From assembly GCA_030524065.1 (NCBI GenBank), contig JAUNHF010000020.1:1-5440 (forward strand): 5,440 nt of DNA, written 5' to 3'. Below are positions 1 through 5,440 of the stretch, one piece after another. A program made the position numbers and the translations under genes. The stretch's first letter is position 1, and each line of letters begins with the position of its first letter. The notes beneath the pieces are model-generated. The model saw only the letters and a list, made by a program, of their open reading frames with translations, did no database searches and was not told the origin of the DNA. This DNA is from Deinococcus sp. (GTDB lineage: Bacteria; Deinococcota; Deinococci; Deinococcales; Deinococcaceae).

Positions 1-1
1 T

Positions 2-94
2 ACCGCCAGCCAACTGGTGCTACCCGAAGAAAAAATCAGAGCGGGCTTTGAGCAGCTGCGCCAGCGCTTTGCGGCCAGCCAGCAGCCTTCCTGA
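2..94 (+). CDS. C-terminal end of an unidentified protein (5' truncated by window edge)
   Basis: The frame is open from the window edge and stops at TGA (92-94). It leaves about 30 residues that end in a charged, helix-like tail (LPEEKIRAGFEQLRQRFAAS...). The composition (Leu, Glu, Arg, Gln, Ala) and the GC-rich third positions fit a real soluble C-terminus, and a 9-bp inverted repeat begins 25 bp after the stop. No motif identifies the family, so no function is proposed. The piece is too short to exclude a chance open frame. The main support is the hairpin placed behind the stop and the separate promoter-like sequence of the next gene. Confidence 0.5.
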   Translation, partial: TASQLVLPEEKIRAGFEQLRQRFAASQQPS

Positions 95-118
95 AGGCCG
101 GCGGACAGAGCTTTCTTT

Positions 119-146
119 GCTTGCCGGTGGCCCCTATCCGGCAAGC
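119..146 (+). terminator. Hairpin after the first gene, possible terminator
   Basis: A perfect 9-bp inverted repeat, GCTTGCCGG (119-127) and CCGGCAAGC (138-146), encloses a 10-nt loop. It begins 25 bp after the stop at 94 and lies ahead of the malic enzyme promoter. No T tract follows on the + strand; the T-rich stretch CTTTCTTT (111-118) precedes the stem. It is therefore not a classic intrinsic terminator. A U-poor terminator or a 3'-end stabilising hairpin is possible. Confidence 0.4.
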
Positions 147-172
147 GCACCTTGACAGCACAATTTAACCGG

Positions 173-194
173 CACACCTCAGCCACACCTCAGC
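173..194 (+). repeat. Perfect 11-bp tandem direct repeat upstream of the malic enzyme promoter
   Basis: CACACCTCAGC occurs twice in immediate succession (173-183 and 184-194). The second copy ends 25 bp before the -10 hexamer at 220-225, so the pair lies just upstream of where a -35 element would be. An 11-bp period puts both copies on nearly the same face of the helix, as in direct-repeat sites bound by OmpR/PhoB-type regulators. That it is an operator is an inference. Confidence 0.5.
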
Positions 195-219
195 TGGCAC
201 AACCCAACTGCGCTTCAAC

Positions 220-232
220 TATGCTGTAGCGC
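220..232 (+). promoter_or_regulatory. Leaderless-type -10 element for the malic enzyme gene
   Basis: TATGCT (220-225) is followed by 7 nt and then the ATG at 233. No Shine-Dalgarno sequence lies before that ATG. A -10 hexamer this close to the start places transcription initiation at or next to the ATG, as described for leaderless Deinococcus genes. No good -35 hexamer is found at 16-19 bp. The TTGACA at 152-157 is much too far upstream to pair with this -10. Confidence 0.6.
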
Positions 233-2002
233 ATGTCCAGCCCCAACCAACTGACCCGCTACTACGACGTCAAACGTGACGAGCACGGGCAACGCTACGT
301 CGAAGTCCATGTAACCGGCTTTCCCCTGCTGCAAATTCCTTTGCTGAACAAATCCACCGGCTTTTCGCGCGAGGAGCGCCGCGCCCTGAACATCGAAGGG
401 CTGGTGCCCCCACACACCAGCACCATGCAGGAGCAAAAGACCCGCACCTACAATTCCTACGCCAAGCAGACCAGCGATTTCGGGCGCCACGAGTTCCTGC
501 GCGCCCTGCAAGACCGCAACGAAGTACTGTTTTATGCGCTGCTGCTGGACCACCTCGAAGAGATGCTGCCGATTCTGTACACCCCCACGGTGGGCGAGGC
601 AGTCAAGAACTTCTCGGATATTTACCGCTACCCACGCGGGCTGGCGGTGAGCACCGAGGACATTGAGCACGTGGATGAAGTGCTGGACAACGTACCGCTG
701 AACGACGTGCGGATGATCGTGGCGACCGATTCCAGCGCCATTCTGGGCATCGGGGACCAGGGTTTTGGGGGCATGGCGATTTCTATCGGCAAGCTGAGCT
801 TGTACGTGGCGGGCGGCGGCCTGGGCCTGGACAAAACCCTGCCCGTAGAGCTGGACGTGGGCACCGACCGCGAAGACCTGCTGGCCGATCCGCTGTACCT
901 GGGCCAGCACCACCGCCGCCTGACCGGCCGGCAGTACGACGATTTTCTGGACCGCTTCGTGGAGGCTGTGGCGGAGCGCTACCCGCAGGCGATCATCCAG
1001 TGGGAAGATTTTGCGCGGGGCACGGCATTTCATGTGCTGGAACGCTACCGCCGGGTGGTGCCCAGCTTCAACGACGATATTCAGGGCACCGGCGCGATGG
1101 CGGTGGCCGGCCTGATCCGCGCCGCGCAGCTCAAGGGCGAGCGGCTCTCGGATCAGGTGTTCGTGGTGGTGGGCAACGGCGCCGGCGGCATCGGCGTGGC
1201 AAGCATGATTCGCCAGGGCCTGCTGCGCGAGGGCCTCAGCGACGAGCAGGTGCGCGGGCGGCTGTTCGTGGTGTCCCGCACCGGCCTGATGACCGAAGGA
1301 ATGAACTACGAAGCCGACGCTTTCCAGCAGGCCTTTATTCAGCCGCGCAGCGCCATAGAGGGCTGGACCGTGGCCGGCGAGCAGCCTACGCTGCTGGAAA
1401 CGGTAAGGAACGCCCGCGCTACAGCCATCCTGGGTCTGACCGGCGCAGCGGGCCTGTTCGGTGAAGAACTGGTGGCGGCCATGCAGGCGCACACCGAGCG
1501 GCCCATCATCTTTCCGCTGTCTAACCCCACCAGCCACATTGAGGCGCACCCCGCCGACCTGCTGCGCTGGACAGACGGTCAGGCGATCATCGCCACCGGC
1601 AGCCCCTTTCAGCCGATTGAATATGGCGGGCGCGAGTACCGCATCGGCCAGGGCAACAACGCCTTTATCTTCCCGGGGCTGGGCTTTGGCGCCGTGATGA
1701 GCCGCGCCCGCGAGATCACCGACGGCATGGTGATGGAAGCGGCGCAGACCCTGGCCGACTGGACGGCGGTGCACGCTGGGGAAGGCGCGGTGTTCCCTGC
1801 GGTCAGCCAGCTGCGGGCCGTCAGCGAGGAAGTGGCTGTGCGGGTGGCGCGCCAGGCCGTCAGCGAGGGGGTCAGCGCCGAGCGCCGCATCCGCAACATG
1901 TCGGACGCCGCCCTGAGGGAATTTATCCGGGCGCACCAGTGGACCCCGGAGTACCTGCCCTTTCGCCGCGCCAACGACGCCGAGCTGGCCGGCGGCCTGT
2001 GA
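233..2002 (+). CDS. maeA: Malic enzyme (malate oxidoreductase, oxaloacetate-decarboxylating, SfcA/MaeA family)
   Basis: This 589-residue cytosolic enzyme is expected to convert malate to pyruvate and CO2 while reducing NAD(P)+, linking the TCA cycle to pyruvate. It is slightly longer than E. coli SfcA (about 565). The N-terminal malic domain contains YTPTVGEA (116-123, catalytic Tyr116) and GIGDQGFGG followed by IGKLSLY (catalytic Lys187). Metal ligands are expected at Glu258 and Asp259 in WEDF and at Asp282 in FNDDIQGTG. The Rossmann domain starts at GNGAGGIG (314-321). Later motifs are PLSNPT (428-433) and [11 protein letters not shown] (472-482). The ATG at 233 is chosen because TATGCT lies 7 nt upstream. 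In the segment [11 protein letters not shown], Ala169 occupies the place of the Arg of the GERILG motif in SfcA and human ME2. NAD versus NADP preference cannot be decided, and a malolactic-type activity is a less likely alternative. Confidence 0.95.
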   Translation: MSSPNQLTRYYDVKRDEHGQRYVEVHVTGFPLLQIPLLNKSTGFSREERRALNIEGLVPPHTSTMQEQKTRTYNSYAKQTSDFGRHEFLRALQDRNEVLFYALLLDHLEEMLPILYTPTVGEAVKNFSDIYRYPRGLAVSTEDIEHVDEVLDNVPLNDVRMIVATDSSAILGIGDQGFGGMAISIGKLSLYVAGGGLGLDKTLPVELDVGTDREDLLADPLYLGQHHRRLTGRQYDDFLDRFVEAVAERYPQAIIQWEDFARGTAFHVLERYRRVVPSFNDDIQGTGAMAVAGLIRAAQLKGERLSDQVFVVVGNGAGGIGVASMIRQGLLREGLSDEQVRGRLFVVSRTGLMTEGMNYEADAFQQAFIQPRSAIEGWTVAGEQPTLLETVRNARATAILGLTGAAGLFGEELVAAMQAHTERPIIFPLSNPTSHIEAHPADLLRWTDGQAIIATGSPFQPIEYGGREYRIGQGNNAFIFPGLGFGAVMSRAREITDGMVMEAAQTLADWTAVHAGEGAVFPAVSQLRAVSEEVAVRVARQAVSEGVSAERRIRNMSDAALREFIRAHQWTPEYLPFRRANDAELAGGL

Positions 2003-2029
2003 TGTAACCTGCACCCGCTTCCGCATACA

Positions 2030-2112
2030 GCAGGCCCCTGCACAGATGGCAGAGTAGCGGACGGAACAAGGGCTTTTCAGGCGTAGGCGGCGGCCCGGGC
2101 CAGGGGCGCCGC
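2030..2112. terminator. GC-rich inverted repeats between convergent genes, possible bidirectional terminator
   Basis: The gap between the malic enzyme stop (2002) and the PspC stop (2123) holds two inverted repeats. One is GCAGG/CCTGC (2030-2034, 2037-2041). The other is GCGGCG/CGCCGC (2087-2092, 2107-2112), with the self-complementary GGCCCGGGCC between its arms. Neither is followed by a clear T tract on either strand. Position between convergent genes is the main reason to suspect termination. Nothing else is seen in this gap. Confidence 0.35.
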
Positions 2113-2122
2113 AACTGACTGT

Positions 2123-2347
2123 TTACTCTGCTGGAGCCAGCACCCACAGCAGCGCGTACCCCAGGGCGAGAAAGGGAGCCGCGCCGGTCAGCAAGCTGAG
2201 CACCAGCACCGCTACCCGCATCACGGTCAGGTCTACCTGGGGCAGGAAGCGGTTTTGCAGGCCGGCCACCACACCGGCCAGTAGCTTACGGCGTTCGTCA
2301 CGGCGAAAGTCTCGATGTGGGGAGCTGGGCACGGTCTCTCTTTGCAT
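2123..2347 (-). CDS. Small PspC-domain membrane protein
   Basis: This 74-residue protein matches the PspC domain pattern. A basic stretch (RRDERRKLLAGVVAGLQNRF, 15-34) is followed by a DLTVMRV segment (39-45) and a hydrophobic region (about 43-72) that ends in the typical ...YALLWVLAP. PspC domains are inner-membrane modules. In enterobacteria PspC is part of the phage-shock membrane-stress response, but stand-alone short PspC proteins occur in many phyla with undefined roles, and no other psp gene is visible here. The ATG at 2347 has no Shine-Dalgarno sequence, but TAGGCT lies 6 nt upstream. The gene is 93 bp downstream of pyrG on the same strand, and co-transcription is possible. It ends in TAA and converges on the malic enzyme gene. 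Confidence 0.85.
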   Translation of the reverse strand: MQRETVPSSPHRDFRRDERRKLLAGVVAGLQNRFLPQVDLTVMRVAVLVLSLLTGAAPFLALGYALLWVLAPAE

Positions 2348-2359
2348 ACCGGCAGCCTA
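2348..2359 (-). promoter_or_regulatory. Leaderless-type -10 element for the PspC gene
   Basis: On the minus strand TAGGCT (2359-2354) precedes the ATG by 6 nt, and there is no Shine-Dalgarno sequence. It fits the TANNNT pattern seen before the malic enzyme gene and shares the core TANGCTG with it. The -35 region is not recognisable, and the element begins 7 nt after the end of the pyrG 3' hairpin. Confidence 0.45.
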
Positions 2360-2366
2360 AACGGAG

Positions 2367-2417
2367 GCCCGGCCCGCCGCGTCCTCCCAAAGGTGGAGAG
2401 AACGCAGCAGGCCGGGC
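2367..2417 (-). terminator. Long hairpin in the pyrG 3' region, probable transcript end or stability element
   Basis: On the minus strand a 51-nt stem-loop starts 23 nt after the pyrG stop. The outer arms GCCCGGCC and GGCCGGGC are perfectly complementary (8 bp). The stem continues with a G-U pair, GC/GC, a second G-U pair and GCGT/ACGC, then after a 3/1 internal loop CTCC/GGAG closes a 7-nt loop. Both imperfect positions (2375/2409 and 2378/2406) are G-U in minus-strand RNA but C-A mismatches in plus-strand RNA, so the structure is suited to the pyrG transcript. Only CTCCGTTTA follows, so a strong U tract is missing. Confidence 0.6.
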
Positions 2418-2440
2418 AGAGACGCCGCAGAAGACTGAGC

Positions 2441-4096
<1,656 letters not shown>

Positions 4097-4108
4097 ACTG
4101 AACTCCTT
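4097..4108 (-). promoter_or_regulatory. Strong ribosome binding site of pyrG
   Basis: On the minus strand AAGGAG (4108-4103) stands 6 nt before the ATG at 4096. It decides the start against the open in-frame extension. It is the only canonical Shine-Dalgarno sequence seen at a start in this window, in line with pyrG having a real 5' leader while neighbouring genes look leaderless. Confidence 0.85.
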
Positions 4109-4138
4109 GGCTGGAAAGCGGGAGAGGAAAAACTCGGG

Positions 4139-4173
4139 AAAATGACCCAGCAGCGCCGCCGGCTTTTCTGGTC
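4139..4173 (-). promoter_or_regulatory. Second hairpin in the pyrG leader followed by ATTTT
   Basis: On the minus strand GACCAG (4173-4168) can pair with CTGGGTC (4150-4144) with one bulged G. A short inner AGC/GCT pairing is possible, and ATTTT (4143-4139) follows directly. The structure is weaker than the upstream hairpin. It lies 47 nt before the pyrG start codon and could be a second terminator-like or alternative fold of the leader. Confidence 0.35.
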
Positions 4174-4200
4174 GGGGGCCAGCGCAGAGGCAGACCCATA

Positions 4201-4227
4201 AAAAAAGCCGTGGCGCTAGGCTCACGG
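4201..4227 (-). terminator. Intrinsic-terminator-like hairpin with T6 in the pyrG leader (putative attenuator)
   Basis: On the minus strand CCGTG (4227-4223) pairs with CACGG (4212-4208). The stem extends by GC/GC across a single bulged A and closes a CTAGC loop. C and then TTTTTT (4206-4201) follow. This is the clearest intrinsic terminator in the window, yet it lies between the best -10 and the pyrG coding region. It may therefore act as an attenuator. Alternatively it may stop read-through from the ankyrin gene about 430 bp upstream on the same strand. Confidence 0.6.
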
Positions 4228-4228
4228 G

Positions 4229-4239
4229 GTTATAGGATA
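4229..4239 (-). promoter_or_regulatory. Probable pyrG -10 region (TATCCTATAAC)
   Basis: The minus strand reads TATCCT (4239-4234) overlapping TATAAC (4234-4229), the most AT-rich spot in the divergent gap. No convincing -35 is visible; CTGCCT (4256-4251), 16 bp before TATAAC, matches TTGACA at only three positions. Initiation from here would begin within or just before the hairpin at 4227. A further candidate -10, TACAAT (4316-4311, minus), lies inside the start of the DUF2834 gene and would give a longer leader. On the plus strand the same spot contains TAGGAT (4233-4238), a possible -10 for the DUF2834 gene. Confidence 0.45.
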
Positions 4240-4293
4240 GCACGCGGCCCAGGCAGCTGACCCACCGCAGACAGGCCACTGCCAGCATGGCGC

Positions 4294-4623
4294 ATGACCC
4301 ACGAAGCCAAATTGTATGCCTATCTGGCGCTGGCCGCCCTGGGATTGTTTCTGCCGCTGTCGCAGTTTGTTCCCTGGCTGCTGGAACATGGCCTGCATCT
4401 GGGGCTGCTGTGGGAAGAAATCGTCCAGTCCCGAATCTCAGCGTTCGCCTGGGCCGATGTGGCTGTCACCGCCGCGACCGCCCTGGTCCTTGTGGCGGCC
4501 GAAACCCACCGGACGGTGCCGCACCGCTGGCTGGCGGCGCTGGGCACCCTGCTGGTGGGGCCGTCGTTCGGGCTGCCGCTGTACCTGTGGCTGCGCGAAC
4601 TGGGCAAGCGCGTCTCCCTGTAG
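4294..4623 (+). CDS. DUF2834-family small membrane protein
   Basis: This 109-residue hydrophobic protein fits the DUF2834 pattern: an N-terminal LYAYLALAALGLFLPLSQFVP segment, a middle stretch SAFAWADV, and a C-terminal SFGLPLYLWLRE motif (91-102). Three membrane segments are apparent, about residues 7-30, 49-69 and 80-101. The family has no established biochemical role. The ATG at 4294 starts a protein with the expected N-terminus, but no Shine-Dalgarno sequence precedes it and an out-of-frame ATG lies at 4287. If TAGGAT at 4233-4238 is the -10, the 5' untranslated region would be about 50 nt. The gene is divergent from pyrG and converges on the ankyrin gene with a 34-bp gap. Confidence 0.85.
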   Translation: MTHEAKLYAYLALAALGLFLPLSQFVPWLLEHGLHLGLLWEEIVQSRISAFAWADVAVTAATALVLVAAETHRTVPHRWLAALGTLLVGPSFGLPLYLWLRELGKRVSL

Positions 4624-4637
4624 GGACACCCTGTAGG
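4613..4637 (+). repeat. Short inverted and direct repeats at the DUF2834 stop
   Basis: TCCC-TGTA-GGGA (4615-4626) forms a small hairpin over the TAG stop. GT (4612-4613) and AC (4626-4628 region) could extend it across a mismatch. CCCTGTAGG is also directly repeated at 4616-4624 and 4629-4637. With no T tract it is a weak terminator candidate for this convergent gap. Confidence 0.3.
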
Positions 4638-4657
4638 AACATTTCTGGGGCCAGCGC

Positions 4658-5200
4658 TCAGCTGCGGCGCTCAGCGGCCGATGTACCCGCTTCTATCAGC
4701 TCAGCCAGCCGCGCCGCCGTACCCTCTGCGCCCAGTTGCCGGGCGGCGTCCAGAACGCCAAACCCAGCGGCGTCGCGGGCGTTCAGGTCGGCGCCGCGCT
4801 CCAGCAAGAGGTCCAGCATCTCGGTGCGGTCAAACATCGCCGCCAGGAACAGGGCCGTGCGGCCATCGGGGCCGGGGCTGTCCACGTCCACACCCAGGTC
4901 CAGCATCAGGCGCACCATGTCCAGGTCGCCCTTAAAGGCCGCCGCTTGCAGCGGAGTCTGCCCCCGGTCGTTGGCGCGGCCCGCGTCGGCGCCGGCTTCC
5001 AGTAGCACACGCACCACTTCCGGCTGGCCGTTGTAGGCCGCCAGCATCAGCAGGGTGTCGCCCTTTTCATTGGTCAGGTTGGCCGGCACGCCTTTTTCCA
5101 GCCACTGCCTTACCTCGGCTGCTTCGCCGGCGCGGGCCAGGTCGAACATCCGCTGCAGCAATTCCAGAATCTGGGGGTCGAGTTCGGAAGCGTGGGTCAT
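4658..5200 (-). CDS. Ankyrin-repeat protein
   Basis: This 180-residue protein consists almost entirely of ankyrin repeats of about 33 residues. A degenerate cap lies near 14-44 (...AGEAAEVRQWLEKGVPANLTN). Clear repeats follow at 45-77 (GDTLLMLAAYNG...VVRVLLEAGAD), 78-110 (GQTPLQAAAFKG...) and 111-143 (GRTALFLAAMFDR...LLLERGADLN), with a partial C-terminal cap to about 169. Ankyrin repeats mediate protein-protein contacts; no enzymatic domain, signal peptide or membrane segment is seen, so a cytosolic binding role is likely but its partner is unknown. The ATG at 5200 is preferred over an in-frame GTG at 5266, because the extra 22 residues do not look like ankyrin sequence. Neither start has a clear Shine-Dalgarno sequence. 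The gene is divergent from the gene at 5309 and convergent with the DUF2834 gene. Confidence 0.9.
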   Translation of the reverse strand: MTHASELDPQILELLQRMFDLARAGEAAEVRQWLEKGVPANLTNEKGDTLLMLAAYNGQPEVVRVLLEAGADAGRANDRGQTPLQAAAFKGDLDMVRLMLDLGVDVDSPGPDGRTALFLAAMFDRTEMLDLLLERGADLNARDAAGFGVLDAARQLGAEGTAARLAELIEAGTSAAERRS

Positions 5201-5294
5201 GCGCCCCAGTGTGCCACAGCGGCGCAGCGCCCAGGGAGGACCTTCATGCTTGGTCACGCGGCCCACTGTCAGGGGGCTGCCACCCTCTGGCCCC

Positions 5295-5308
5295 TAAGCT
5301 GCGCCCAT
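5295..5308 (+). promoter_or_regulatory. Leaderless-type -10 element for the last gene
   Basis: TAAGCT (5295-5300) stands 8 nt before the ATG at 5309, and no Shine-Dalgarno sequence is present. It shares TANGCTG with the elements before the malic enzyme and PspC genes. An imperfect inverted repeat, AGGGG (5271-5275) with CCCCT (5291-5295), touches its first base and could be an operator, but that is speculative. Confidence 0.45.
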
Positions 5309-5440
5309 ATGACCCTGCGCGCTTTCCTCCTGCTTCTTCAGGTGCCGTTTGTGGCGCTGCTGCTGACATCTGGATGGTTGCTGAACCGCGCCCTGCACGC
5401 CAACGCTCAGGCCGAACAGTACATTCATCAGGCGCAGCAG
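5309..5440 (+). CDS. N-terminus of an exported or membrane-anchored protein (3' truncated by window edge)
   Basis: An ATG at 5309 opens a frame that runs without a stop to the window end (44 codons). The protein begins MTLR and is followed by a long hydrophobic stretch (residues 5-25, AFLLLLQVPFVALLLTSGWLL), then NRALHANAQAEQYIHQAQQ, which looks helical. This is either a signal peptide, with Ala-Asn-Ala as a possible cleavage site, or a first transmembrane helix such as precedes the extracytoplasmic part of a sensor protein. No family can be assigned from this fragment. The gene is divergent from the ankyrin gene, with 108 bp between the starts, and has TAAGCT just upstream. Confidence 0.7.
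   Translation, partial: MTLRAFLLLLQVPFVALLLTSGWLLNRALHANAQAEQYIHQAQQ

Noticed and set aside
152..157. Perfect TTGACA as a -35 element
   Set aside because: No -10-like hexamer lies 16-19 bp downstream (the sequence there is ACACCTCA-like), and it is 62 bp before TATGCT. It may be chance.
215..2026. A 603-codon open frame on the minus strand opposite the malic enzyme gene
   Set aside because: Its translation is rich in His, Gln, Gly and Ala with no domain pattern, and it mirrors a gene with every malic enzyme motif intact. Long antisense frames are expected opposite GC-rich codon use.
2123..2347. Phage-shock operon
   Set aside because: Only a lone PspC domain is present; no PspA, PspB or regulator gene lies in the window.
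4097..4288. In-frame 64-codon N-terminal extension of pyrG
   Set aside because: The canonical CTP synthase N-terminus begins at MKYIFVTGG with a strong Shine-Dalgarno sequence. The extension covers the -10 region, the hairpins and the T tract.
5201..5266. GTG start at 5266 extending the ankyrin protein by 22 residues
   Set aside because: The extension is not ankyrin-like and has no better start signal than the ATG at 5200.

Overview
The window is GC-rich bacterial DNA that most likely comes from Deinococcus or a close relative. The evidence is the protein style, the short gaps, and three genes whose only recognisable start signal is a -10 hexamer (TANNNT) 6-8 nt before the ATG. That last arrangement is typical of the leaderless transcripts reported in Deinococcus. 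The assignment is an inference; no rRNA or other taxonomic marker is present.

Layout from left to right: the last ~30 codons of an unrecognised + strand gene (2-94); a 138-bp gap with a 9-bp hairpin, a perfect 11-bp tandem repeat and a leaderless-type promoter; a complete malic enzyme of the SfcA/MaeA family (233-2002, +); a 120-bp convergent gap with a GC-rich hairpin; a small PspC-domain membrane protein (2123-2347, -); a 93-bp gap almost filled by a long strand-specific hairpin; CTP synthase pyrG (2441-4096, -) with a strong Shine-Dalgarno sequence and a long leader; a divergent gap; a three-helix DUF2834 membrane protein (4294-4623, +); a 34-bp convergent gap; an ankyrin-repeat protein (4658-5200, -); and the first 44 codons of an exported or membrane-anchored protein (5309 to the window end, +).

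The genes do not form a single pathway. Malic enzyme links malate to pyruvate, and PyrG makes CTP from UTP and glutamine. PspC, DUF2834 and ankyrin proteins are accessory families whose roles here cannot be read from the sequence. Only pyrG and the PspC gene share a strand next to each other, and the PspC gene seems to have its own start signal.

I found no CRISPR array, transposon, phage gene, toxin-antitoxin pair or clearly new multi-gene system. The most interesting signals are regulatory. The pyrG leader holds two terminator-like hairpins, the first with a T6 tract just downstream of the best -10, which suggests attenuation. A perfect 11-bp tandem repeat lies upstream of the malic enzyme promoter. 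A ~50-nt hairpin in the pyrG 3' region has G-U pairs that work only in the pyrG-strand RNA.
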